Assembly: GCA_018679295.1 (NCBI GenBank)
Contig: JAHHLP010000523.1
Coordinates: forward strand, 1 to 14,033
From: Rhodothermia bacterium
GTDB taxonomy: Bacteria > Bacteroidota > Rhodothermia > Rhodothermales > JABDKH01
Reading direction: 5' to 3'
Length of the DNA: 14,033 bases
Shown here: positions 1 to 7,269 of the stretch, piece after piece
Layout: each line of letters starts with the position of its first letter
How positions within the stretch are numbered: the stretch's first letter is position 1
Notes under the pieces: generated by a model
What the model saw: the letters and a program-made list of their open reading frames with translations, nothing else
What the model was told of the DNA's origin: nothing
Database searches by the model: none
Made by a program: the position numbers and the translations under genes

Positions 1-118
1 ACGATTGCGTCACTTCACCACACTTGTCACGCTCGAGAGCCGATTCGACGAATATCGATTCTCAGAGCGGTAGGGACGGTGCGGGAACCTGGCCACGGGG
101 GTGCTGATTCTCTGCGGC

Positions 119-748
119 ATGTCCAAGCTGCACCTCTCAACCATAACTGATCGCCTCCGTCACAGGTTAGCGGAGCCGCTGCCCGGGCTGCCGTCTCAAT
201 TAAAGATGGCTCCTTCTCAGCGTGCGGCGATGCTGGATGCACGCGATCCGAGAGAGGCCAGACAAGCCGCGGTCCTCGTTGTTCTCGAGGGAGAAGTCAG
301 TCCGTCAATCGTCCTCACGGAGCGGAGAAAGGACTTGCCCAGTCATCCTGGACAGATCTCGTTTCCGGGAGGGCGGCAGGAGTCGAATGAATTGCTAATC
401 GACACCGCCCTTCGGGAGGCCTCCGAGGAAATCAACCTGCCGGGTACCGGCGTCGAGATCATTGGAGAGCTGACGCCCTTGTTCGTACCACCCTCGAACT
501 ACATGGTACATCCGTTTGTGGCGTATAGCCGAGAGGTTCTGGACCTGCGTCCCGCCGATGGTGAGGTGAGCGAAATAATACGAGCGTCTCTCGATCGCCT
601 GCTCGACCCATCGACGAGGCGTATCGAACATTGGAAACGGTACGGTGGCAAGGTAGAGATCCCCTTGTTCGATCTCGGCGACTACAAGGTCTGGGGGGCA
701 ACAGCGATGATGTTGTCGGAACTCATCGACCTGATACAGCCGGATTAG
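119..748 (+). CDS. NUDIX hydrolase, CoA pyrophosphatase type
   Basis: This is a cytoplasmic NUDIX hydrolase. The family cleaves the pyrophosphate bond of coenzyme A and its derivatives, giving 3',5'-ADP and phosphopantetheine. Counting from the ATG at 119 it has 209 residues. Residues 66-85 (LTERRKDLPSHPGQISFPGG) match the UPF0035 signature that precedes the NUDIX box in CoA-specific members. The NUDIX box runs from G85 through E91 and R99-E100 to E103-E104, so the metal-binding glutamates are present. The usual Gly after the EE pair is Asn (N106). The C-terminal 'WGATAMMLSELIDLI' is also typical. The frame opens upstream with a GTG at 101, adding six residues. I prefer 119 because the family usually starts near this point, but neither start has a clear ribosome binding site. 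It converges on the DUF4249 gene and the two stop codons overlap. CoA specificity is inferred from the signature. Confidence 0.9.
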   Translation: MSKLHLSTITDRLRHRLAEPLPGLPSQLKMAPSQRAAMLDARDPREARQAAVLVVLEGEVSPSIVLTERRKDLPSHPGQISFPGGRQESNELLIDTALREASEEINLPGTGVEIIGELTPLFVPPSNYMVHPFVAYSREVLDLRPADGEVSEIIRASLDRLLDPSTRRIEHWKRYGGKVEIPLFDLGDYKVWGATAMMLSELIDLIQPD

Positions 749-1692
749 GGGGCGGCATTTCGGGTGACGGTCACCCTTACCGACGCGCTGGCATAACTCC
801 CAAACACCCCGATGCCTCCGTCGATGTGATCGAGAACATTGGGTATCTCGCCGGGCGCAAGCGTCGAACCCCCCTGCTGCACACGCTGCGAGCGTACGAA
901 ATCGTACAGGTTGTCGTCGATTGCGTTTGTTCGGAGCTCATTGGGGCCATAGAACGCAAATGCCAACCATGGCACCTTGATGCTCAGGTTGCCGTCTTCG
1001 TCAATCTGATAGCCACTCTCGTTCAAAGGCGGAGACTCGTTAACTAGAAAGTCGTCGAGTTCATCGTCGTCAGCGTCCTGGTCCGGGTCGACAACCTCCC
1101 GGTAGAACGGCGTCAGTGTATCGATTCGTGGGTCGAGACTCTCTGTTGAGAACACGAATATCGCTGGTCGGCCCGGATAGTCACTACGCGTCAGGAGCAC
1201 TTCGATCTGTTCTGTACTCTGATACTGGCTGGTCTCCGGCCCAAACTCTATCACGCTGAAGGCACCGGGAACGATGGTTCGGGATCGAACGGTCTCACCA
1301 GACTCAGGCACCAAGACGAACAGCTCGTACGTTGCAAGGGGCAGGACCTTCACTCTTGGGAGGATCCAATAGACTCCCGGGCGATCAGGCAACTCAGCGA
1401 ACACAAGTGCCTCTTCAATCGAACCGTCTTCTCCTATGCGACGGATTTCAACCTGCGCTCCACGAACAGCGACAGTCGTGAAGTCGTATCTGTCTTCGAT
1501 TGATGCCACTCGGCTAAGGCGTACTTGACCCATATCCTCGCCTGCCTGGAGATACGCTTCGACTACTATTTCGCCCGATGAGTCCGAGCCGGCCTCCGTC
1601 AGGTCACAGCCGGCGGCGATGACGACCATGGCGCAAAGCAGAAGCCTTGACCCCAGACGGATAATATCGGGGATGGATGTTGAACGGTTCAT
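745..1692 (-). CDS. DUF4249 family lipoprotein
   Basis: This is a predicted outer-membrane lipoprotein of the DUF4249 family, 315 residues, a normal length for the family. The N-terminus has basic residues, then a hydrophobic stretch (about residues 17-28) and a lipobox-like IAAGC, putting the lipidated cysteine at C29. An acidic/serine-rich linker follows (DLTEAGSDSSGE), the kind of segment that in Bacteroidota often marks surface-exposed lipoproteins. The remainder is beta-rich with no membrane segment. The segment 'DHIDGGIGVFGSYA' near the C-terminus is characteristic of the family. The start codon shares one base with the stop of the upstream TonB-dependent receptor gene (TGATG), so the two are almost certainly co-transcribed and translationally coupled. 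DUF4249 proteins are commonly encoded beside such receptors. By analogy with SusD-type partners it may help capture ligand, but this is inference and the substrate is unknown. Confidence 0.85.
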   Translation of the reverse strand: MNRSTSIPDIIRLGSRLLLCAMVVIAAGCDLTEAGSDSSGEIVVEAYLQAGEDMGQVRLSRVASIEDRYDFTTVAVRGAQVEIRRIGEDGSIEEALVFAELPDRPGVYWILPRVKVLPLATYELFVLVPESGETVRSRTIVPGAFSVIEFGPETSQYQSTEQIEVLLTRSDYPGRPAIFVFSTESLDPRIDTLTPFYREVVDPDQDADDDELDDFLVNESPPLNESGYQIDEDGNLSIKVPWLAFAFYGPNELRTNAIDDNLYDFVRSQRVQQGGSTLAPGEIPNVLDHIDGGIGVFGSYASASVRVTVTRNAAP

Positions 1693-3965
1693 CAGAAGTT
1701 GAGAGTAAAGGAAATGTTCGGAATGGGGACCGGGATCTGCGGCACCTCCGTTCTCGACACTGTGTTGTCGTTTTCGAACTCGAAGAAGTAGAACCAGATG
1801 TTGCGCCGATTATAGACGTTCAATACTTGAAGCTGAAGCTCGTAGTCCGCAAATCCGAAGAACCTCCCGAACAAGCTGGCCCCGACATCGAGCCGGTGGT
1901 ATGCGGGCAGCCGTGCCGCGTTAAACGGGCTCACGAGTACGTCCTTTACCTCTGATCCAAGCGGATTGTCCAGCGTGCGATATTGCGATTGCGGCCGTGT
2001 GTAGGCTTGGCCGGTCGCTGCCGTAAACACACTGGAAAGGGTCCACCTCGAAGAGAGCCGATAGCTGGCCACAACGTTGAGATCGTGCGTGCGATCGTAC
2101 TTCGGCGGGTAGTAATCGAAGTCTCCTATGTTGGGAAAGTTGGGGTATCGGCGTCGGGTTATCCCGAACGTATAGCCGGCGAAACCGGACAGCCTTCCGG
2201 ACGGCTTTTCGACAAAGATCTCGGAACCGTATGCAAATCCCTCTCCGAATCGAAACAACTCACCGTACTCAACCCCGGACGCGTCCGGCAGCCTCGGATC
2301 CAACTCGAAAAGCTCCCGCATCGATCGGTAGTAGAATTCGAGATCGACGCGCAGGTCCTTACCGACCGCCGTCTTGTAGCCTGCCACAAACTGATCACCG
2401 AATGCCGGCGGGACGTCTTCGGCGGTCGTCAACCAGATATCCGATCCCGTAAACAGCTCATTGCTGATGAGCGTCAGGAATTGGTAGTAGCGCCCGTAGC
2501 CGATCTGAAGCCTTGAGCCGGGTGATATTTGCCGCTCGACCGAGAATCGGGGTTCCAATCGGAAATAGGATCCCTCCGCAAAGTAGTTCGCCCGGAGCCC
2601 CCCGGTCAGTTTCCACAGCGGGTTGGGGCGATACGTGTCCTGGATGTAAGCCGCTCCATATGCGGACTGAATGCGCTTGAACAGCGACTCCTCGCCGTCG
2701 AACTCGTCCCTCAATCGGAATGTGAAGATGCCCGTCCAGAAGCCGCCGCTCAGCTCGTGATCCCTACCCGCGATGAACTCGAAGTCACCCTTGACCGACT
2801 GGTCGAAGACATTGTTGGATCGCGTAATCGGTGTGCCCGCGATTTCGAACTCCGGGCGCGAGAAGTAGCGGGAGGATGTAACGGTAAAATTCGAGAACAG
2901 GCGATCGGAAAAAATGCGGGTCCAGTTGGTACTGAACGTCCGGTTGCCATAGGCAAGGTCGACGCTGGCATCGTCGAGGAAGGGTAGCAGCAGTTTATCC
3001 TGACCGGCATAAAATGAGGCTGAGAGTCTGTCGTTCTCGGATAGATCGAAATTGACTTTGCCGTTCGCATCCACGAAATAGAAGCGCTCCGGAATGCCGT
3101 CAATATCCTGGTCCTGCAGGACGCTGAGGAGCGGCTCGAGCGTCGAGCGGCGGATTGCGAGCATCCAGGATCCCTTGCTGTATGGCCCTTCGACGATTGC
3201 CCGTGAGGCGAGCAGCCCGACGCTCAGTCGCCCGCGCGTCTCGTTGCGGTTGCCGTCCTTGTTGTAGATATCAACAACGGCGCCGAGGCGGCCTCCGTAC
3301 TCTGCCGGATAACCTCCCTTGTAGAGACGAACGTCCTTGACTGCATCCGGGTTGAAGGTCGAGAAGAACCCGAAAAAGTGGCTGGGGTTGTAGACGGTAG
3401 TCCGGTCTATGAGTATGAGGGTTTGATCGGGGCTTCCACCCCGGACGTAGAGGCCGGCCGAGTAGTCGGACGCGGCTTTGACGCCCGGCAGCAGCTGTAA
3501 TGAGCGGAAGACGTCCGCCTCGAGAACAGCCGGCAGCGAGCGCACGAGGTCCGTCTTCAGCTGGGCGACCCCGAGCGTCCGCGCCTCTTCCTCCGTTTCG
3601 GCCGAGGCCGTCACCAGAACCTCCCCCACCACATAACCTTGAGGGTCGAGCGATACGTCCAGTCGCAGCTTCTCGCCGAGGTCGAGGTCGACTACTTCAT
3701 CTCTGTCCTGGTAGCCGATGTACGAGAAGCGAAGCGTGTAAGAACCGGGAGAAAGCCCTGTGAGCGTGTAGTAGCCCGACGTGTTAGTGGCCGTGCCCCC
3801 CGACGTACCAACGACCAGTATGTTCGCCAGGAGCAGCGTTTCACCGGTTGCGGAATCCCGAACGAAACCGCTGACAGAGGCGCGATCCTGCGCCTGCGCG
3901 CCGGCGACGAGAATGCTGAATAATGCGAACGATAAAAGAGCTCTGGTCATACAAGATCGATTCAT
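1692..3965 (-). CDS. TonB-dependent outer-membrane receptor with carboxypeptidase-regulatory-like domain
   Basis: This is an outer-membrane beta-barrel transporter powered by TonB, 757 residues. A signal peptide covers about residues 6-26 and ends in AGAQAQ. Residues about 31-107 form a carboxypeptidase-regulatory-like beta-sandwich (SGFVRDSATGETLLLANI, then SGYYTLTGLSPGSYTLRFSY), the N-terminal extension common in Bacteroidota receptors. The plug domain spans about 136-236 and includes LPGVKAASDYSAGLYVRGG and YKGGYPAEYGGRLGAVVDI. The 22-stranded barrel would occupy about 240-757 and ends in an aromatic residue (ISFTLNF), as expected for barrel assembly. Met6 (position 3950) is an alternative start that gives a tighter signal peptide; neither start has a strong ribosome binding site. 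The gene is followed directly by the DUF4249 lipoprotein gene with a one-base overlap. No haem, vitamin B12 or sugar signature identifies the ligand, and no anti-sigma or sigma factor gene lies next to it here. Confidence 0.92.
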   Translation of the reverse strand: MNRSCMTRALLSFALFSILVAGAQAQDRASVSGFVRDSATGETLLLANILVVGTSGGTATNTSGYYTLTGLSPGSYTLRFSYIGYQDRDEVVDLDLGEKLRLDVSLDPQGYVVGEVLVTASAETEEEARTLGVAQLKTDLVRSLPAVLEADVFRSLQLLPGVKAASDYSAGLYVRGGSPDQTLILIDRTTVYNPSHFFGFFSTFNPDAVKDVRLYKGGYPAEYGGRLGAVVDIYNKDGNRNETRGRLSVGLLASRAIVEGPYSKGSWMLAIRRSTLEPLLSVLQDQDIDGIPERFYFVDANGKVNFDLSENDRLSASFYAGQDKLLLPFLDDASVDLAYGNRTFSTNWTRIFSDRLFSNFTVTSSRYFSRPEFEIAGTPITRSNNVFDQSVKGDFEFIAGRDHELSGGFWTGIFTFRLRDEFDGEESLFKRIQSAYGAAYIQDTYRPNPLWKLTGGLRANYFAEGSYFRLEPRFSVERQISPGSRLQIGYGRYYQFLTLISNELFTGSDIWLTTAEDVPPAFGDQFVAGYKTAVGKDLRVDLEFYYRSMRELFELDPRLPDASGVEYGELFRFGEGFAYGSEIFVEKPSGRLSGFAGYTFGITRRRYPNFPNIGDFDYYPPKYDRTHDLNVVASYRLSSRWTLSSVFTAATGQAYTRPQSQYRTLDNPLGSEVKDVLVSPFNAARLPAYHRLDVGASLFGRFFGFADYELQLQVLNVYNRRNIWFYFFEFENDNTVSRTEVPQIPVPIPNISFTLNF

Positions 3966-4095
3966 ATTCTGGACCGTCTTGCACGCTCGGCCGACTCGCT
4001 GGTTACATTAAGAAAGTGCAAAGTGAGGGGCGTGCCGCTCAGTCTATGGAGATTAATCCGCGCGTCCGCGGGCGAAGGCATCCTCCGAAACCGAA

Positions 4096-4125
4096 GAAGC
4101 CCGACTCCGCGTGGAGCCGGGCTTC
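4096..4125 (-). terminator. Hairpin terminator downstream of the multiheme cytochrome gene
   Basis: A near-perfect inverted repeat pairs GAAGCCCG (4096-4103) with CGGGCTTC (4118-4125). One A/C mismatch separates it from an inner CTCC/GGAG stem closed by a GCGT loop. It begins about 27 bases past the cytochrome stop codon on the minus strand and is followed by a short pyrimidine-rich tail (TTCGGTTT). The stem is strong but the U-tract is weak. It separates the cytochrome from the TonB receptor unit, whose start lies about 130 bases further along. Confidence 0.7.
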
Positions 4126-4151
4126 CTGTTCGGCGCTCCTCCGTCTGGCCA

Positions 4152-6920
4152 TTACTTGACCAGCATCACCGTTCTCTCGAACGCCCTCTCAGGCGTTTCA
4201 AAACGGACCACGTAGAGCCCACTCGAAAGATCTCCCGCTTCGAAGACTGCTCTATGCGTTCCGGGGGCTACCTCGCCATCCACCAGAACCTGTATGCGCC
4301 GACCGAGCAGGTCGAAGACCGCTACACGGACGACACTCGTGCTCGGCACGTCATAGGTAATCGTGGTTGACGGGTTGAACGGATTCGGATAGTTCTGGTG
4401 CAGCGCAAACTCCTTCGGAACCGCACCTGTACCATCGATTCCTACGACCACTGCTACCTGCTCCATCGGTGCAAACTCGCTCTGGTTCCCCGAGAAGTCG
4501 AAGGCAGCTACTGTGTAGTAGTAGGTCTTGCCAAACTCGACGTCCCTGTCGAGGAACGAGGGCTCGGTCGTCGTGGCGATCGGATCGGCCGTTGCAGGAT
4601 CGAACATCGCCTCGCCTCGATAGACCGCGAAGTAGTTGAAGTCCGCGTTGAGCGGTTCCTCGCGGTCAAAATCAAACAACCATGCCACCGACGGATTGGC
4701 CGCATCAGCGTTCACGCCTGCGAACTGCATCATCGGCGTCATCGGCTCGAGATTGTCGATTGAGTAGGCGCTGTCCGGCGCGCTGACCACGAAGGTCTGC
4801 GAATCCTCGGCGTGTCCGGACACCTTGAAGACGGACCAGTAGGCACCGTCGGTTGTGGAGTCAGCCAACGTCGGAACCACCGCGCTGTACATGTCCATCG
4901 CCGCTGCCGGCTGATGTCCGACCGCCGTCCACAGATGACCGTCCATCACGACGGACATCTTGCCGATCTTGGCCGTCACCGACTCGCCGGTCTGGACTTC
5001 CTCAATGGATGAGATGACATCCGCCTGACTCACCTTGCCCATGGCTCCATCCACGCGTCGCCAGACCCAGTAGTCTTGCAGCGGCGTGTCACTTGTCCCA
5101 TCACCTCCGAACCTGTTCCACATGACGGAGACCTGGCGACCCTGATCGTTCGGTACATCGTCGATCGCCATGATCATGCCGGCGTCGAGAACACCGAACT
5201 CAAGCGCCAGCTTCGTCAGCTTCAGGATTCCAACGGAGAACTGATAGTTGTGGACGCCAAAGCTGCCTTCTTCCTCCATCATGAGGTAGTTCCAGAAGGC
5301 CTTGCGGTAAAGCAAGTTGGCCGGATCGGCCCAGAAGGGATCGTTCCCTGCAAGGATGTCCGGCGAGCCCACTGGCGGAAGCAGCATGGCTACCTCCTCA
5401 AGAAGGCCATGAACCTCATCCTGAACACCTTCGATTGTCCCATCGCCATCATCATCGTTGCGCGACACGAAGTCAGCGAACGAGTCCAGTTGTCCGTGGC
5501 ACTGCACGCATGCTGCGGTGTTGTCAACCCTCGTCACACCGTCGTCGACGGTAACCGCGAAGGTATGATCGCCGATCTGATCAGCACCCGGTTCGCCGGC
5601 AGCTGGACTTGGATACATGTGGCACGATGCACAGGCGTTCTCCAGCGCGGCATTGTGCGTAGAGTTGGCGATTACCTGGCCAAACGTAAAGGCATTCTGG
5701 CCGAAGAGAACGTCCGTTTGTACGCTGTGGTGCGCCCCGCGGAACGTTCCGCCAGAGAAGCCCTCGACGTACTCATTTGCTTCCCTCCGAGCCTGGTGGC
5801 AGCTCATGCAGAGCTTGCCGGTTCCGCCACGGGTTACCGTGACGCCGTTGACCAGCGTGAAGTCGGCAATCGTCCTCAACTGATGATCACCTTCAATCGT
5901 GGTCTTGTGCGGGTCATGGCAGACGGCACACGTGATGTTCTGAGCAGGAAGATCTTCCGAGTAGTAATCAGGTGCACCGATGCTTTTGTCCTGATGCTGA
6001 TCGATGAATCCCCAGCCACTATGGCAGGACGCACAGCTACTGCGCGTGCCGCGGGCGAACGTAGTACCGAGCGCGTGAGCCGACTCCTTCCATTGGATGT
6101 TGCGCCGGTGGTAGGGCTCGTCTTCGTGGCAGCTGCCGCACACACCTTCATCGATGGAAACCGCCATCCGCTTGTTGTCGACGTCGAATGGAGAGTGCTG
6201 GCTTGCCGGACCGTGGCAATTCTCACACTGGATGTTTGCCTTGTTAGCCAGCGTCGGATAGTTCGCTACGATGTCATCCCAGTTCCCTGCCATCAGCGTA
6301 TCGGGGAACGTCCATCCGAGCAGCGCCTGGATGTCATCGAAGCCGTCATTATTGGCCGTCGTATCGTAGCCAACTGTGTGGCAGCTGATGCAGCTTTCGT
6401 TGTAGTTACTGCTCTTCAGCCCGTCAATCGCCAACGCGAAGAAATCGGAGTGACCCGTTCCGCTCCAATCGTTCTTCGTGTTGAAGTGACAGTTCCCGCA
6501 TTGGAGGGCTCCGTCGACTCCTGTGTACGTTCCGGCCGTTATCACAACACTAGCGTCGGCGACGCCGGAAGCTGTCGTGACACTTAGACTTACGGTGTAG
6601 TCACCGCTGATATCCGGACGGAACGTTGTCCATGGCGTCGTGGTGCTATCCAGGGTCGCCGCGGACCCCGCAGGGCCAGTCAACGACCAGCTGAAAGCGG
6701 TTACCTCCTCGCCATCACCATCCGTGCCCGACAGATACACAAGCTCCTCGACGCCAACGACATCGAGCCCTGTGGATGGCGCTGTCGTCCATCCAAGGTC
6801 ATCAAGCTCCTGCGGGCTGAGGGCTTCAATAGTGATTACCGCGGTGGGGGCGAGGTTTAGTATGAATTGTGTGCCCGCGACCAGAAAGATCGTGGACGTT
6901 AGCAGTATCAGTTTCTTCAT
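4152..6920 (-). CDS. T9SS-exported nine-heme c-type cytochrome with PKD-like and fibronectin-like domains
   Basis: This is a 922-residue secreted multiheme cytochrome c. It starts with a short signal peptide (MKKLILLTSTIFLVAG). A PKD-like beta domain covers about residues 25-129. Nine CxxCH heme sites lie at residues 141, 177, 232, 261, 296, 331, 371, 430 and 471. Features such as CENCHGPASQH, CISCHTVGY and CAVCHDPHK resemble the cytochrome c554 group, and scattered histidines could be distal ligands. No CxxCK site typical of NrfA is seen, so electron transfer is more likely than nitrite reduction. Residues about 500-580 look helical (GVHNYQFSVGILKL), and fibronectin-type segments follow at about 590-830. 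Residues 840-922 are a T9SS type A sorting domain (NYPNPFNPSTTI to VMLVK). Heme would be attached in the periplasm before export through the outer membrane. The ATG at 6920 is fixed by a GGGAGGT ribosome binding site. The redox partner and electron acceptor are unknown. Confidence 0.9.
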   Translation of the reverse strand: MKKLILLTSTIFLVAGTQFILNLAPTAVITIEALSPQELDDLGWTTAPSTGLDVVGVEELVYLSGTDGDGEEVTAFSWSLTGPAGSAATLDSTTTPWTTFRPDISGDYTVSLSVTTASGVADASVVITAGTYTGVDGALQCGNCHFNTKNDWSGTGHSDFFALAIDGLKSSNYNESCISCHTVGYDTTANNDGFDDIQALLGWTFPDTLMAGNWDDIVANYPTLANKANIQCENCHGPASQHSPFDVDNKRMAVSIDEGVCGSCHEDEPYHRRNIQWKESAHALGTTFARGTRSSCASCHSGWGFIDQHQDKSIGAPDYYSEDLPAQNITCAVCHDPHKTTIEGDHQLRTIADFTLVNGVTVTRGGTGKLCMSCHQARREANEYVEGFSGGTFRGAHHSVQTDVLFGQNAFTFGQVIANSTHNAALENACASCHMYPSPAAGEPGADQIGDHTFAVTVDDGVTRVDNTAACVQCHGQLDSFADFVSRNDDDGDGTIEGVQDEVHGLLEEVAMLLPPVGSPDILAGNDPFWADPANLLYRKAFWNYLMMEEEGSFGVHNYQFSVGILKLTKLALEFGVLDAGMIMAIDDVPNDQGRQVSVMWNRFGGDGTSDTPLQDYWVWRRVDGAMGKVSQADVISSIEEVQTGESVTAKIGKMSVVMDGHLWTAVGHQPAAAMDMYSAVVPTLADSTTDGAYWSVFKVSGHAEDSQTFVVSAPDSAYSIDNLEPMTPMMQFAGVNADAANPSVAWLFDFDREEPLNADFNYFAVYRGEAMFDPATADPIATTTEPSFLDRDVEFGKTYYYTVAAFDFSGNQSEFAPMEQVAVVVGIDGTGAVPKEFALHQNYPNPFNPSTTITYDVPSTSVVRVAVFDLLGRRIQVLVDGEVAPGTHRAVFEAGDLSSGLYVVRFETPERAFERTVMLVK
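4155..4403 (-). other. T9SS type A C-terminal sorting domain of the cytochrome
   Basis: Residues 840-922 carry the conserved start NYPNPFNPSTTI, the central VAVFDLLGRRIQVL, the GTHRAVFEAGDLSSGLYVVRF strand pair and a terminal VMLVK. This domain directs cargo to the type IX secretion translocon, where it is normally removed and the protein is attached to the surface or released. Confidence 0.92.
5496..6500 (-). other. Heme-binding region with nine CxxCH motifs
   Basis: This segment of the cytochrome gene holds all nine CxxCH sites, in order CGNCH, CISCH, CENCH, CGSCH, CASCH, CAVCH, CMSCH, CASCH and CVQCH. The gaps are irregular (about 29-59 residues from one cysteine to the next), so this is a folded multiheme domain rather than a simple tandem repeat. 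None of the nine sites is degraded. There are no CxxCH motifs in the remaining 447 residues. Confidence 0.93.
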
Positions 6921-6927
6921 GCGAGAT

Positions 6928-6934
6928 ACCTCCC
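6928..6934 (-). promoter_or_regulatory. Ribosome binding site of the multiheme cytochrome gene
   Basis: On the minus strand GGGAGGT sits 7 bases upstream of the ATG at 6920. It is the only strong Shine-Dalgarno match found ahead of any gene in the window, and it decides the cytochrome start. Confidence 0.8.
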
Positions 6935-7064
6935 GTCTAGTGTCCTTTGAGAGGTGAATGAAATCGTTCCTTCAAGGAGCGGAACCGGAATTCTCGGGCC
7001 ACATCTGCATTGTCGATACAGCTAGCGAGACCGCGAATCAGTCCGGTTTTCCAGTAGCCACATT

Positions 7065-7123
7065 AGGTGACGATCCGCAGATGATTGAAAGGCCTGAGGT
7101 GACCCCGCATGTAGGGGATGACC
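7065..7123. promoter_or_regulatory. Possible operator: short repeated AGGTGAC motifs
   Basis: On the plus strand AGGTGAC appears at 7065-7071 and 7097-7103, with a variant GATGACC at 7117-7123. Read on the minus strand, CGGGTCATCCCCTA and CGGATCGTCACCTA are two similar 14-base elements about 49 bases apart. They lie about 145-205 bases upstream of the cytochrome start, between that gene and the preceding one on the same strand. The 32-base spacing is close to three helical turns. No regulator family is identified and chance similarity is possible. Confidence 0.25.
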
Positions 7124-7269
7124 CGATAGGTCTGTAGTCACAAAGACTGCTTTGGTCCGAAAACCAGGAGCCCTTTTGAGAGACGGGAGCGGCCAGAAAC
7201 TCGCCGGCCTGCAGAAGCAAGCACTCTGGTCTAGCGACGCGCGCGTGGCGGGAGGTCTCTTCCTTTCAT

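Larger units (their letters stand above)
6921..7269. other. Non-coding stretch between the giant surface-protein gene and the cytochrome gene
   Basis: This stretch holds no convincing gene; a 60-codon minus-strand frame at 7038-7220 has no family resemblance. The part nearest 6920 carries the cytochrome ribosome binding site. I could not find a confident sigma-type promoter. AGGTGAC occurs twice on the plus strand at 7065-7071 and 7097-7103, 32 bases apart. A related GATGACC lies at 7117-7123, and a CCCC/GGGG inverted pair with a 7-base loop lies at 7103-7117. These could be regulator sites for the cytochrome. No good terminator is visible after the giant gene's stop at 7270-7272, so read-through into the cytochrome gene is possible. 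Confidence 0.5.

Noticed and set aside
24..56. Possible promoter for the NUDIX gene (TTGTCA at 24-29 and an AATATC-like element near 51-56)
   Set aside because: The spacing of about 21 bases is too long for a standard promoter and no other support exists.
5076..6587. Plus-strand open frame of 503 codons antisense to the cytochrome gene
   Set aside because: The opposite strand encodes nine CxxCH motifs and a sorting domain. The plus-strand translation has no recognisable family, signal or motif, and such mirror frames are common in G+C-rich genes.
4152..6920. Assignment of the cytochrome as a nitrite or hydroxylamine-converting enzyme
   Set aside because: No CxxCK active-site motif is seen and the heme count and flanking domains do not match a known catalytic family, so only an electron-transfer role is proposed.
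7038..7220. Small minus-strand frame of 60 codons in the gap before the cytochrome gene
   Set aside because: It has no ribosome binding site, no family resemblance and no signal peptide, and it overlaps the repeated short motifs, so non-coding is more likely.
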